64,000 bases of DNA from Lichenibacterium dinghuense (GCF_021730615.1 NZ_JAJLMN010000001.1:186001-250000); one strand, 5' to 3'; numbered from the stretch's first letter, positions 50,260-59,457 are shown. Notes: a model not told the origin generated them from the letters alone. A program made the numbers and translations.

Positions 50260-50309
50260 GGTCCGTTCAGAACCTGTTTTCCCTATGGGGATGGAGGCTC
50301 AACCGGCTA

Positions 50310-50338
50310 TTGACCTTTTTTAGCTCATGACACATATG
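50310..50338 (+). promoter_or_regulatory. Sigma70-like promoter for the XRE-cupin gene
   Basis: TTGACC (50310-50315) and CATATG (50333-50338) are spaced by 17 bases in an AT-rich patch that stands out from the surroundings. Transcription from it would begin near 50345 and favours the ATG at 50371 over an upstream TTG at 50356. Confidence 0.45.
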
Positions 50339-50370
50339 TTGGTCCGCACCCCAGGTTGACGGACAATCCC

Positions 50371-50964
50371 ATGCACGATCTCAGGACCAGGGACGACAAG
50401 GACGTCCTCGACGCGCGGACGTCGGCGCGGTTGAGCGCGCGGTTGCGCCAGGCTCGCCAGATGCGTTGCATGACGCTGAAGGTGTTGGCCGATGGTGCGG
50501 GCTGCTCGGAGAGCCTGCTGTCGAAGATCGAGAATGGCAAGGCCTATCCGTCGCTCCCGATGCTGAGCAGGCTCGTCAAGACGCTCGACATCGGCATGGG
50601 CTGGATGTTCGACGACCACGACGGGGAGGAACCGATCATCTTCCGCGCGGCCCAGCGCACCGCGGCGCCCGCCGAGCGCGCCGTCACGGTGGAGCGGGTG
50701 ATCCCCGACTCGGACCGGCATGCGCTCCGCTGCAACATCCTCCACGTCGAGGCGGGCGCGACCAGCGAGGGCGAGCACCAGCACACCGGCGAGGAAGTCG
50801 GCTATCTGGTCGACGGGCAGCTGGAGCTGCTGATCTCCGGGCGGTCACATCGGTTGAGCGCGGGCGACGCCTTCGCGTTCCGGTCCGACCAGCCCCACGG
50901 CTGGCGCAACGTCGGGCCGACGCGCGCCAGCGTGTTCTGGGTCAACACGCCTTCGGGGATCTGA
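50371..50964 (+). CDS. XRE-family transcriptional regulator with C-terminal cupin domain
   Basis: The 197-residue protein starts at the ATG at 50371. An N-terminal helix-turn-helix (LSARLRQARQMRCMTLKVLA then CSESLLSKIENGKAYPSLPML) is followed by a cupin fold (residues 115-195) with GEHQHTGEEVGYLVDG, in which the histidines and glutamate could bind a metal. Regulators of this layout (PuuR/SutR type) control amine, amino acid or amide metabolism. It stands directly before a peptide-type ABC importer and amidase that it may control. Confidence 0.88.
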   Translation: MHDLRTRDDKDVLDARTSARLSARLRQARQMRCMTLKVLADGAGCSESLLSKIENGKAYPSLPMLSRLVKTLDIGMGWMFDDHDGEEPIIFRAAQRTAAPAERAVTVERVIPDSDRHALRCNILHVEAGATSEGEHQHTGEEVGYLVDGQLELLISGRSHRLSAGDAFAFRSDQPHGWRNVGPTRASVFWVNTPSGI

Positions 50965-51053
50965 GATCGGCCGCGGCCGCTTTCGCTGCGTCGCGCATCC
51001 GGCTTAGACTGCGGCGAGGCGCCGCCCGGCGCCGCAGCGCAAGGTCGGTCACC

Positions 51054-52535
51054 ATGCTGTTTCGCGCCGCAGCGTTGGCGTTCCTGTGTCTCGCCGGCCC
51101 CGCCGCCGCTTCCCCGCGCACCTCGGCCGCGGTCGGCATGAGCGTCGAGCCGACCGGGCTCGACCCCACCGTGGCGGCGCCGGTCGCCATCGGCCAGGTG
51201 ACCTGGCAGAACGTGTACCAGGGACTCGTCCGCATAGACCGCACGGGCGCGGTGCGGCCGCAGCTCGCGTCCTCCTGGACCGTGTCGCCCGACGGCCTCG
51301 TCTACACCTTCGCGCTCAGGACCGGCGTGCACTTCCAGGACGGCGAGCCCTTCGACGCGGCCTCGGCCAAGTTCACCCTCGACCGCGCGCGGGGCCCCGC
51401 CTCCACCAACCCGCAGAAGCAGTTCTTCTCCGCCATCGACGCCGTCGAGGCGCCCGACCCCGCGACGCTGGTGGTGCGGCTGAGGCAGCCATCGGCGGAT
51501 CTCCTGTACTGGCTCGGCTGGCCCGCTTCCGTGATGCTGGCGCCGAAGAGCGCCGACGCCGACCGGACCGACCCGGTCGGCACGGGCCCGTTCAGGGTGG
51601 CGCGCTGGGTGCGGGGCGACCGGGTCGAGCTCGTCCGCGATCCGGGCTACTGGGACGCGGACCACCTGCCGGCCCTGGAAAGCGCCACCTTCCGTTTCGT
51701 GCCGGACCCGCAGGCGCAGGCGGCGGCGCTGCGCGCGGGCGGGCTCGACGCCGTGCCGGAGCTCGGCGCGCCCGAGCTCTTCGCCGCATTCAAGGGCGAC
51801 CCCGCCTTCGATGCCGTCGCCGGGACGACCGGGCTCAAGGTCGTGGCGGGCATGAACTGCGCGCGTGCTCCCTTCGACGACGTGCGGGTGCGCCGCGCCC
51901 TGATGATGGCGGTGGACCGGCGCGCGCTGATCGACGCCGCATCGTCGGGCTTCGGCACGCCCATCGGCAGCCACTTCGCGCCGGGCGACCCCGGCTACAT
52001 CGACCTCGCGGGCGTCCTGCCCTACGACCCCGCGAAGGCGCGCGCCCTGCTGGCCGAGGCCGGGCACGGAGACCGCCTCGCCTTCTCGATCAGGGTGCCG
52101 CAGATGGCCTACGCCACCCGCACCGCGGAGGTGCTCCAGGCCATGTTCGCCGACGTCGGCGTGACCATGACGATCGTGCCGACCGAGTTCCCGGCGACCT
52201 GGATCGCCGACGTGTTCAAGCGCCACGACTTCGACATGACGGTGGTGGCCCACGCCGAGCCGCTGGACATCGGCATCTACGCCCGACCCGACTACTACTT
52301 CGGCTTCCACGACGGGGCCTTCGACGCCGACATCGCGGCGGCCGAGCGCGCGCTCGACCCCGCGCATCGCGACGCCGCCTACCGCGACGCCGAGCGCGTG
52401 CTGGCCGAGGACGTGCCCGCCCTCTACCTCTACGTCCTGCCCAAGCTCGGCGTGTGGAACGCGAAGCTGCGCGGCCTATGGGCCGACGAGCCGATCCCGT
52501 CCAACGACCTCACCGAGGTCCGCTGGACCGAGTGA
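51054..52535 (+). CDS. ABC transporter substrate-binding protein, peptide/nickel family 5
   Basis: The 493-residue periplasmic protein has a signal peptide (MLFRAAALAFLCLAGPAAA). The SBP_bac_5 pattern is clear: GLDPTVAAPVAIGQVTWQNVYQGL near residue 37 (excerpt over residues 37-60, core VTWQNVYQGLVRI), LASSWTVSPDGLVYTFALR, and DPVGTGPFRVARW. Family members bind di- or oligopeptides, nickel, opines or other amides. Two permease genes follow with 4-base overlaps, then an amidase gene, so an amide- or peptide-like substrate is likely. Confidence 0.9.
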   Translation: MLFRAAALAFLCLAGPAAASPRTSAAVGMSVEPTGLDPTVAAPVAIGQVTWQNVYQGLVRIDRTGAVRPQLASSWTVSPDGLVYTFALRTGVHFQDGEPFDAASAKFTLDRARGPASTNPQKQFFSAIDAVEAPDPATLVVRLRQPSADLLYWLGWPASVMLAPKSADADRTDPVGTGPFRVARWVRGDRVELVRDPGYWDADHLPALESATFRFVPDPQAQAAALRAGGLDAVPELGAPELFAAFKGDPAFDAVAGTTGLKVVAGMNCARAPFDDVRVRRALMMAVDRRALIDAASSGFGTPIGSHFAPGDPGYIDLAGVLPYDPAKARALLAEAGHGDRLAFSIRVPQMAYATRTAEVLQAMFADVGVTMTIVPTEFPATWIADVFKRHDFDMTVVAHAEPLDIGIYARPDYYFGFHDGAFDADIAAAERALDPAHRDAAYRDAERVLAEDVPALYLYVLPKLGVWNAKLRGLWADEPIPSNDLTEVRWTE

Positions 52536-53494
52536 GCGCCGGCGCCGTGGCGGCGCTCCTCCTCCGGCGGCTCGCCGGCCTGCTGCTGACGCTGCTGCTC
52601 GCCTCGGCCGCGATCTTCGCCGCGCTCGACGTGCTGCCGGGCGACCCCGCCGCGGTGAGGCTCGGCACCTCGGCGCGGCCCGACACGCTGGCGGCGATGC
52701 GCGCCGAGATGGGCCTCGACCGGCCGGCGCCGCTCCGCTACGCGGCCTGGCTCGGCGGCGTCGCCACCGGGCGGCTCGGCACTTCCACCACCTACGGCGT
52801 GCCGGTGGCGGGGCTGATCGCCGACCGCCTCGCCGTCACCATGCCCCTGGCCCTGATGGCTGTCACGCTGTCGCTCGGCGCGGCGCTGCCGCTCGGCGTC
52901 GCCGCGGCCGGCCGCCGGGGCGGCGCGCTCGACGCCGCGGCGGCGCTCTTCGCGCAAGGCGCGACCGCCCTGCCGAACTTCTGGATCGGCCTGCTGCTCA
53001 TCCTGCTCTTCGCCGTGCGGCTCGGCTGGCTGCCCTCCGGCGGCTTTCCGGGCTGGGGCGGCGGCGCGGGTCCGGCGCTCCGCGCGCTGTGCCTGCCCGC
53101 GGTCGCCCTGGCCCTGCCCCAGGCGGGCGTCCTCGCCCGCGTGGCGCGCGGCGCCGTGCTCGACGCGCTCGGCGAGGACTTCATCCGCACGGCGCGCGCC
53201 AAGGGCCTCTCCGCCCGCGCGGTGCTGTGGCGCCACGCGGTGCGGAACGCCTGGCCGGCGGTGCTCACCGTGCTCGGCCTCCAGGTCTCGTTCCTGGTCG
53301 GCGGCGCCGTGCTGGTCGAGACCGTCTTCGCCCTGCCCGGCCTCGGCCGCCTCGCCGTGCAGGCCTTCGCCCAGCGCGACGCGACGGTGGTGCAGGACGT
53401 GGTGCTGCTCCTCGCCGCGCTGGTCATCGCCGTCAACTTCGCGGTCGACCTCGCGGCCCTGGCGCTCGACCCGCGCCTGAGGGACGCGCCGTGA
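52532..53494 (+). CDS. ABC transporter permease, DppB/OppB type
   Basis: The GTG at 52532 overlaps the stop of the binding-protein gene. The protein has 320 residues with about six membrane helices. The N-terminal RRLAGLLLTLLLASAAIFAALDVLPGDPA pattern (core LDVLPGDPA) and the EAA-type loop EDFIRTARAKGLSARAVLWRHAVRNAWPAVL (core ARAKGLSARAVLWRHAVRN), which contacts the ATPase, are typical. It forms the channel with the following permease. Confidence 0.9.
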   Translation: MSAGAVAALLLRRLAGLLLTLLLASAAIFAALDVLPGDPAAVRLGTSARPDTLAAMRAEMGLDRPAPLRYAAWLGGVATGRLGTSTTYGVPVAGLIADRLAVTMPLALMAVTLSLGAALPLGVAAAGRRGGALDAAAALFAQGATALPNFWIGLLLILLFAVRLGWLPSGGFPGWGGGAGPALRALCLPAVALALPQAGVLARVARGAVLDALGEDFIRTARAKGLSARAVLWRHAVRNAWPAVLTVLGLQVSFLVGGAVLVETVFALPGLGRLAVQAFAQRDATVVQDVVLLLAALVIAVNFAVDLAALALDPRLRDAP

Positions 53495-54315
53495 ACCGCC
53501 GCCTGGCGCTCGGCCTCGGCCTCACCGGCGCCCTCCTGACGCTGGCGCTCGCGTCGCTCGTCTGGACGCCGGAGCCGCCCGCGCGCATCCACGTCCCGTT
53601 CCGGCTGCGGCCGCCCCTCGCCGCTGGGCTCCCGCCCGGCCTCGGCCTGCTCGGCACCGACGGCTTCGGCCGCGACGTGCTGTCGATGCTGATGGCCGGC
53701 GCCGGCAACTCCCTCCTCGTCGCCCTGCCCGCCGTGGCGCTGGGCGGCGCCGCCGGGACCGCGCTCGGCGTGGTCGCCGCGGGGCGCGGCAGCTGGGTCG
53801 AGGCGCTCGCGATGCGGCTCTGCGACGTGGTGTTCGCCGTGCCGCCGATCCTGTCCGCACTGCTGCTCGGCACCTGGCTCGGGCCGGGCCGCGGCACGGC
53901 CGTGGCGGCCATCGCGCTCTTCCTCGTGCCGGTCTTCGCCCGCGTGGCGCGCGGCGGCGCGGGGCGGATCTGGGCGTCCGACTACGTCCTTGCGGCGCGC
54001 GCCATGGGGCGGGGCGGCTTCGGCATCGGCTGGCGCAACGTGCTGCCCAACATCGCCGGACTGCTCGCCGTGCAGGCCTCGATCCAGCTCGGCCTCGCGA
54101 TCCTGACCGAGGCGGGCCTGAGCTACCTCGGCCTCGGCGCGCCGCCGCCGGCCCCGAGTTGGGGCCGCATGCTGGCAGACGCGCAGACGTTCCTCGGCGC
54201 GGCGCCCTGGCTGGCGGTGGTGCCCGGCGCCGCCGTGGCCCTGGCCGTGCTGGGGTTCAACCTGCTGGGCGACGGGCTGCGCGACCTCGTCGACCGCCGC
54301 GGCACAGCCCCGTGA
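53491..54315 (+). CDS. ABC transporter permease, DppC/OppC type
   Basis: The GTG at 53491 overlaps the previous stop; the product has 274 residues. GLLGTDGFGRDVLSMLMAGA near residue 53 is the typical DppC N-terminal signature, and DYVLAARAMGRGGFGIGWRN is the EAA loop. LGFNLLGDGLRDLVD closes the protein. No DppD/DppF-type ATPase gene follows in this operon, so the channel must use an ATPase encoded elsewhere. Confidence 0.9.
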   Translation: MNRRLALGLGLTGALLTLALASLVWTPEPPARIHVPFRLRPPLAAGLPPGLGLLGTDGFGRDVLSMLMAGAGNSLLVALPAVALGGAAGTALGVVAAGRGSWVEALAMRLCDVVFAVPPILSALLLGTWLGPGRGTAVAAIALFLVPVFARVARGGAGRIWASDYVLAARAMGRGGFGIGWRNVLPNIAGLLAVQASIQLGLAILTEAGLSYLGLGAPPPAPSWGRMLADAQTFLGAAPWLAVVPGAAVALAVLGFNLLGDGLRDLVDRRGTAP

Positions 54316-54332
54316 CCCGCAAGGAGCCGACC

Positions 54333-55721
54333 ATGACCGACCCCGCCGACATGGGCGCCGCGGCACTCGCCGCCGCCTTCGCCGCGAAGACCCTGTCGCC
54401 GTCGGAGGCCTGGGCCGCGGTGGAGCGGCGCGTCGCCGCCTGGGAGCCTCGGATCGCCGCCCTCTACGCCTTCGATCCGGAGGGCGCGTGGGCCGCGGCC
54501 GCGGCCTCCTCGGCGCGCTGGGCCGCCGGCGCGGCGCTGGGTCCGCTCGACGGCGTGCCCGTCACCGTGAAGGAGCTGATCGCCACCCGCGGCGTGCCGG
54601 TGCCGCGCGGCTGCGCCGCCACCCCGCTCGTGCCGGCGGAGCGCGACGCGCCCCCGGCGGCGCGGCTGCGCGAGGTGGGCGCGGTGATCTTCGCCAAGAC
54701 CACATGCCCCGACCACGGCATGCTGTCCTCGGGACTGTCGTCCTTCCACCCGCTGACCCGCAACCCGTGGAACATCGCCCTGAATCCCGGCGGGTCGAGC
54801 AGCGGCGCGGGGGCGGCCGCCGCGGCCGGCTACGGCCCGATCCACGTCGGCACGGACATCGGCGGCTCGATCCGCCTGCCCGCGGCCCTGACCGGCACGG
54901 TCGGCTTCAAGCCCAGCCACGGCCGCGTCCCCGTCGACCCCTATTACCTCGGCCGCTGCGCCGGCCCCATGACGCGGACGGTGCGGGACGCGGCGGTCGC
55001 CATGGCGGCGCTGTCGCGGCCCGACGCGCGCGACGACACCGCCCTGCCCCCGAGCGACATCGCCTGGGACGCGCTCGACGCCGACCCGCGCGGCCTCCGC
55101 ATCGGCCTGATGCGCGAGGCCGGCTGCGGACTGCCGGTCGATCCCGAGGTGGCGGCGGCCGTCGAGGCGGCGGCGCGCGCCTTCGCCGACGCCGGCGCCA
55201 CGGTGGTCGAGGTCGCCCCCGTGATGACGCGCGACCTGCTCGACGGGCTCGACCGCTTCTGGCGCGCCCGCGCTTGGTCGGAGATCGGCGCCATGCCGGA
55301 CGAGGATTGCAACAAGGTCCTCCCCTACATCCGCGCCTGGGCGGAGGGCGGCGCCGGCGTCACCGGCACGGCGGCGCTGCGCGGCTACGAGGCCACCAAC
55401 GCGATGCGGCGCGCCTGCGGGCGGGCCCTCGACGGACTCGACGCCCTGCTGTCGCCGACCATCCCCGTCGTGTCCTTCCCGGCCGAGGCCGCCTCGCCGG
55501 TCGACGACCCGGCGCGCCCCTTCGAGCACATCGCCTTCACGGTCGCGTGGAACATGGGCGAGCAGCCGGCGGTGTCGCTGCCCTGCGGGTTTTCGGCCTC
55601 CGGCCTGCCGATCGGGCTGCAGATCGTCGGCGCGCGCTTCGCCGACCTCGCGGTCCTGAGGCTCGCCGCCTTCTACGAGGGCGCGCGCGGGTTCGGTCTG
55701 CGTTGGCCGGAGCCGGCGTAG
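54333..55721 (+). CDS. Amidase signature family enzyme
   Basis: The 462-residue protein starts at an ATG with AAGGAG 9 bases upstream. It carries the complete Ser-cisSer-Lys triad: Lys80 (VTVKEL), Ser155 (GGSSSG) and Ser179 (DIGGSIR). The spacing is the same as in GatA, but no gatB or gatC is near, so it is a stand-alone amidase. It hydrolyses a carboxamide. Being the last gene after a peptide-type importer, it probably acts on the imported compound in the cytoplasm. Confidence 0.9.
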   Translation: MTDPADMGAAALAAAFAAKTLSPSEAWAAVERRVAAWEPRIAALYAFDPEGAWAAAAASSARWAAGAALGPLDGVPVTVKELIATRGVPVPRGCAATPLVPAERDAPPAARLREVGAVIFAKTTCPDHGMLSSGLSSFHPLTRNPWNIALNPGGSSSGAGAAAAAGYGPIHVGTDIGGSIRLPAALTGTVGFKPSHGRVPVDPYYLGRCAGPMTRTVRDAAVAMAALSRPDARDDTALPPSDIAWDALDADPRGLRIGLMREAGCGLPVDPEVAAAVEAAARAFADAGATVVEVAPVMTRDLLDGLDRFWRARAWSEIGAMPDEDCNKVLPYIRAWAEGGAGVTGTAALRGYEATNAMRRACGRALDGLDALLSPTIPVVSFPAEAASPVDDPARPFEHIAFTVAWNMGEQPAVSLPCGFSASGLPIGLQIVGARFADLAVLRLAAFYEGARGFGLRWPEPA

Positions 55722-55729
55722 ATTCTTCT

Positions 55730-55745
55730 GCGCAAGCGCTTGCGC
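55730..55745. other. 16-bp perfect palindrome after the amidase gene
   Basis: GCGCAAGCGCTTGCGC begins 9 bases after the amidase stop, in the 155-bp gap before the receiver-protein gene. As RNA it gives a 6-bp stem with a small loop and no clear T-run; as DNA it could be an operator. It could serve either neighbour. Confidence 0.35.
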
Positions 55746-55876
55746 GCCGTTATTCCGCCGTTCATCTCCGGTTAGGGTGCACTGCAACATGAACGGCGCG
55801 ACGCGCCCGCCGCCGTGCTGCGGAGGCGTGCGAGGACCCGCGCAGGGTCGGGGCGCAGAGTGTCGGAGAGGTTCCC

Positions 55877-56248
55877 ATGAGCCGCAACACCGTGATCGTC
55901 GTCGAGGACGAGCCCCTCGTGCGCCTGACCTCCGCGGAGATGTTCGCCGAGGCGGGCATCAACGTGGTCGAGTTCACCGACGGCGACGCCGCCATGGACT
56001 ACCTCCGCGACCACAAGGGCGACGTGGCGGCGGTCTTCACCGACGTCTACCTGCAGGGCGACACCGACGGGCTGGAGCTGGCCGGCATCGTGTCGGAGGT
56101 GTGCCCCGACATCGCCGTGCTGGTGACGTCGGGTCAACGCGCAGGCCGGGCCGAGCGGCTCGGGCCGAGCGTGCGCTACGTCCCCAAGCCCTGGCACCCC
56201 GCCGACGTGCTCAACACGATGCGGGACGCGGTGCGGGCCGCCGCCTGA
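55877..56248 (+). CDS. Single-domain response regulator (receiver only)
   Basis: The 123-residue protein consists of one receiver domain. The acidic pocket is Glu10-Asp11, the phosphoryl-accepting aspartate is Asp56 (AVFTDVYL), the conserved Thr/Ser is in LVTSGQ, and the Lys-Pro is in YVPKPW. GGAGAGG precedes the ATG. It has no output domain. The cyclase gene begins 12 bases downstream, so the receiver may signal to it or share its control. No histidine kinase gene is in the window. Confidence 0.9.
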   Translation: MSRNTVIVVEDEPLVRLTSAEMFAEAGINVVEFTDGDAAMDYLRDHKGDVAAVFTDVYLQGDTDGLELAGIVSEVCPDIAVLVTSGQRAGRAERLGPSVRYVPKPWHPADVLNTMRDAVRAAA

Positions 56249-56260
56249 CGGAGGCTGGCC

Positions 56261-58261
56261 TTGTCGCCGGGGATCGAGTCTAAGGGGGGCGTCGCTCCCG
56301 CGGGCCTGATCCGAGCCTTGGCCGCCCCACACCTCCGCCGCTCCGGCCCCGCCACGGCCGCGCCCCGCACGCCCGTGCCGCGCACGGCCTCGCTGCGCAC
56401 CGTGATCGGCCTCGCCTTCGCGCTGATCCTTCTGGCCTCCGGCGGGGCGCTGGTGTGGCTCGACCAGCGCGCGACGCTGCACCTCCTGCAGGATCAGATC
56501 GACGGCCAGTTCGACGTACTGGTCAAGGGCGCGGCGACCCAGATCGAGGACCAGTTCGACAGCGCCGACGCGGCGCTGAACACGCTGGCGCTGAGCCCGC
56601 CGTCGGGCGACCCGGACAGGGTGGGCGCGGTGCTGGCGCGCGTGCTCGGCAGCGTGGCGGTGTCGTCGCCCGCTGTCCTGTCGATCGTCACGGCCGACGC
56701 CGCGGGTCGTTACGTCATGGTGCAGCGCTCGCTTCACGGCGCCGTCCGGGCCAACAAGCCGCCGCGCCCCGTCTACGATGTCCGCATCGGCGAGCCCGGC
56801 GAAGGCGGCTCCGTCGAGCGGGTGATCGGGCTCGGGGCCGACTTCGGCGAGGTGAGCCGCAGCGCACCGGCCCCGGTCGACTTCGACGCCCGCCGCCGCC
56901 CCTGGTACACGCTGGCCGTGGACGCGCCGGCGGCCGTCACGACGCCCCCCTACCTGTTCCGCGGCGGGACGGGACGCTACGGCTTCAGCATCAGCCGCCG
57001 CATCGAGGGCGACCCCGGCCGGGTGTTCAGCCTCGACGTGCGGCTCGACAGCCTGTCGCTCAACCTGAAGCGCGGCCTCGTCTTCCCCGGCCAGCACGTC
57101 GCCGTCTTCTCGCCCGACGGCTCGATCCTCGGCGACTCGGCGGGGCGCCCGGCCGACCGGGCCGCCATCGCGCGAGGGCTGCGCGGCGCGGCCGAACCGG
57201 GCTCGCCGGACCTCGACCTCGACCGGGCCCTCTACGGCGCCTACCGGGCCGACCCCGCCGCCCACGACCAGGCCGTGACGGTCGGCGGGCGGACCGTCTA
57301 CGCCAACATCGCCCCCGTGACGGTCAACGGCACGAGCCTGGTGATCGCCAGTTCGGTGCCGGCCGACGTGTTCGACGGACCGGCGAACCGGCTGCTGCTG
57401 TGGTCGCTCGGCGTGCAGGCGGCCGTCATGGCGGCGGGCTTCGTGCTGGTCGACCTCGCGGCGCGCTCCATCGCCCGGCCGATCGGCCTCCTGGCGGCGG
57501 ACGTCGAGGCGATCATCCAGTTCCGGTTCAGCGCCCGGTCACCGCCGGCGAGCCGCATCCGGGAGATCCGGCGCCTGCTCGGCGCCGTCGACACGCTGGA
57601 CCTGACGCTGAGGGCCTTCTCGACATACCTGCCCGAGCGCTTCGTGCGCGCCATCGTGGACCGCGGCGAGGCGCCGGCGCTCGGCGGGCAGCGCCGGCCC
57701 GTCGTGGTGATGTTCTCCGACGTGCAGGGCTTCTCCGGCATCGCCGAGACGATGTCGCCGGACGAGCTGATCCCGCAGCTGTCGCGCTACTTCGCCGAGA
57801 TCAGCGCCGAGGTGCTGGCCTCCGGCGGCATCCTCGACAAGTTCATCGGCGACAGCGTCATGGCGTTCTGGCCGCTCGACGCGTCGGACCCCGGCTGCGC
57901 GGCCCGCGCCTGCGCGGCCGTCCTGTCCGCCTGCCGGCGCGTCGACGCGCTCAACGCCGTCTTCATCGCGGAAGGGCGGCCGGCGCTCGTCACGCGCTTC
58001 GGGCTGCACGCCGGCGACGCCATGGTGGGCAGCGTCGGCACGGCGGAGCGCATGAACTACACGGCGCTCGGCCACACGGTGAACGTCGCCTCGCGCATTG
58101 AGCAGCTCAACAAGCGCTACGGCACGAGCGTGCTGGTGAGCGCGGCCCTGCGCGACGTGGCGGGGCCGGGCTTCCGCTTCCGCCACATCGACGACGCGGA
58201 GGTGCGGGGCACGCAGGACCGCGTCGACGTCTACGAGCTGGCGCCGGCCGAGGCCGCGTGA
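56261..58261 (+). CDS. Membrane-bound class III adenylate/guanylate cyclase with periplasmic sensor domain
   Basis: A TTG start with GGAGG 6 bases upstream gives 666 residues. A first helix at about residues 46-66 and a second at about 375-395 enclose a periplasmic dCache-like region. A HAMP-like linker follows, then the cyclase domain (about 460-660). The metal aspartates are in VVMFSDVQGFSG and KFIGDSVMAFW. The Lys in ILDKFIGD and Thr in MNYTALGHTVNVASR match the ATP-selecting residues, so cAMP is the likely product. Asn and Arg of the transition state are in VNVASRIE. It forms a two-gene unit with the receiver protein gene. Confidence 0.88.
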   Translation: MSPGIESKGGVAPAGLIRALAAPHLRRSGPATAAPRTPVPRTASLRTVIGLAFALILLASGGALVWLDQRATLHLLQDQIDGQFDVLVKGAATQIEDQFDSADAALNTLALSPPSGDPDRVGAVLARVLGSVAVSSPAVLSIVTADAAGRYVMVQRSLHGAVRANKPPRPVYDVRIGEPGEGGSVERVIGLGADFGEVSRSAPAPVDFDARRRPWYTLAVDAPAAVTTPPYLFRGGTGRYGFSISRRIEGDPGRVFSLDVRLDSLSLNLKRGLVFPGQHVAVFSPDGSILGDSAGRPADRAAIARGLRGAAEPGSPDLDLDRALYGAYRADPAAHDQAVTVGGRTVYANIAPVTVNGTSLVIASSVPADVFDGPANRLLLWSLGVQAAVMAAGFVLVDLAARSIARPIGLLAADVEAIIQFRFSARSPPASRIREIRRLLGAVDTLDLTLRAFSTYLPERFVRAIVDRGEAPALGGQRRPVVVMFSDVQGFSGIAETMSPDELIPQLSRYFAEISAEVLASGGILDKFIGDSVMAFWPLDASDPGCAARACAAVLSACRRVDALNAVFIAEGRPALVTRFGLHAGDAMVGSVGTAERMNYTALGHTVNVASRIEQLNKRYGTSVLVSAALRDVAGPGFRFRHIDDAEVRGTQDRVDVYELAPAEAA

Positions 58262-58268
58262 CGGCCGC

Positions 58269-59057
58269 TCACTCCCGCGGCAGGCCGTCCCCGGACAGGT
58301 CGCCGACCACGTAGGAGCGGACGCGGGTGCGGCCGTGGCTGGTGTCGCGGGTCGGCCCGGTCAGGCTCGGGGCGTCCTGGCGCGTGCCCGGCATGGGGCT
58401 GCTCTCCCGGGCCGTGTCGCCTAGGCCCGGCATCGCGGCCGCGTAGGCCGCGTCGGGCGTGGTGGCGGGCCGGGCCGCGGGCGGGCGGTAGCCGGCGGGG
58501 TCGGGCGGCACGACGGAGCCGGGCTCGATCGAGGCGGTGTCCATCGGCCCGTCGAACAGCGGCTGGTCGGCGCGGCTGGCGGCGAAGCCGCCCGTGGCGC
58601 TGCCCGACGGCGTGTAGGCCATCTCGCGCGCGCCGAGCGGCTCAGGCCCGGTCAGGCCGTCCCAGCCCTCGCCGCGCCAGCCCGCCGAGCGCTCCTCCAT
58701 GTCGACGGCGCCGTCCCGGTCCAGGATCTCCAGCACGCGGTCGTAGGCGGCGCTGTCCGTGTCGACCGCCACCGCGAAGCCGCCGCGCCGCAGCCCCTCG
58801 GCATACATGTGCCGGTCCTCGTCGGGCACGAAGAAGTCCTTCAACGACTCCCAGAAGCCGTGCGGGTGCGGCGGCTCGGCGGCCGTGGCCTGGCCGCCGG
58901 CGACGCGGACCGACCCGGACGGCACGCCCGCCGCGACGAGGTCGTCGCGCGCCCGGTCGGCCGCGTCCTGCGTGTCGAAGAAGGCCGTCACCGCGCGGGG
59001 CGAGGCGTCGCGTCCCGCGTCGAGCGGCGTGGTGTCGGTCATGTCGTCGTAGGCCAT
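58269..59057 (-). CDS. YflT/general stress domain protein with long disordered tail
   Basis: The 262-residue protein starts at the ATG at 59057. Residues 20-125 form a YflT (GSP17M-like) domain, with VTAFFDTQDAADRARDDLV at the start and a second half GGFAVAVDTDSAAYDRVLEIL that resembles the duplicated ferredoxin-like unit. The C-terminal 130 residues are Pro/Gly/Ala-rich and low complexity. The function is unknown; the domain occurs in general stress proteins. No operon partner is evident. Confidence 0.75.
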   Translation of the reverse strand: MAYDDMTDTTPLDAGRDASPRAVTAFFDTQDAADRARDDLVAAGVPSGSVRVAGGQATAAEPPHPHGFWESLKDFFVPDEDRHMYAEGLRRGGFAVAVDTDSAAYDRVLEILDRDGAVDMEERSAGWRGEGWDGLTGPEPLGAREMAYTPSGSATGGFAASRADQPLFDGPMDTASIEPGSVVPPDPAGYRPPAARPATTPDAAYAAAMPGLGDTARESSPMPGTRQDAPSLTGPTRDTSHGRTRVRSYVVGDLSGDGLPRE

Positions 59058-59211
59058 GGCGCGGGTTCCCTCGGGCGCGGCGCCCGGCACGGGTGGAAAC
59101 GGGCGCCCGGCGGGCGGGTTCCACGGGCACGGCGCCGCCACGCGCCCGCTTAAGCGGGCGTTCATGCTTTTCGGCGATTCACCATCCGACACCGAATTCC
59201 GAGACCGTCCC

Positions 59212-59457
59212 ATGAGCGCCACAGCCGCCCTCACGGCCGCGACCTTCCCCTGCCTGATCCGCGTCCTGGCCGACGAATACACGCCCGCCTCCGTCGCGGC
59301 CGACCCGTCGGACGCGTCACGCCTCGACCTCGTGCGAGCCGCGGACGGCAACTACGCCACGCCGCCCCTGGCCGCCTTCGGCGTGCTCGCCGCCGCGGCG
59401 GCGGCGAGTTCAGCCGGCGTTCAGGCCGGCCTCTACGGGCTGCGGCTCGGCGGGTGA
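59212..59457 (+). CDS. Doubtful short hypothetical protein
   Basis: From the ATG at 59212 the frame gives 81 residues, mostly Ala-rich and without a known domain. It overlaps the last 48 bases of crtB on the other strand and its ribosome site is weak. An upstream ATG at 59164 would add 16 residues. It is listed only because it is the sole candidate in the gap between the stress protein gene and crtB. Confidence 0.25.
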   Translation: MSATAALTAATFPCLIRVLADEYTPASVAADPSDASRLDLVRAADGNYATPPLAAFGVLAAAAAASSAGVQAGLYGLRLGG

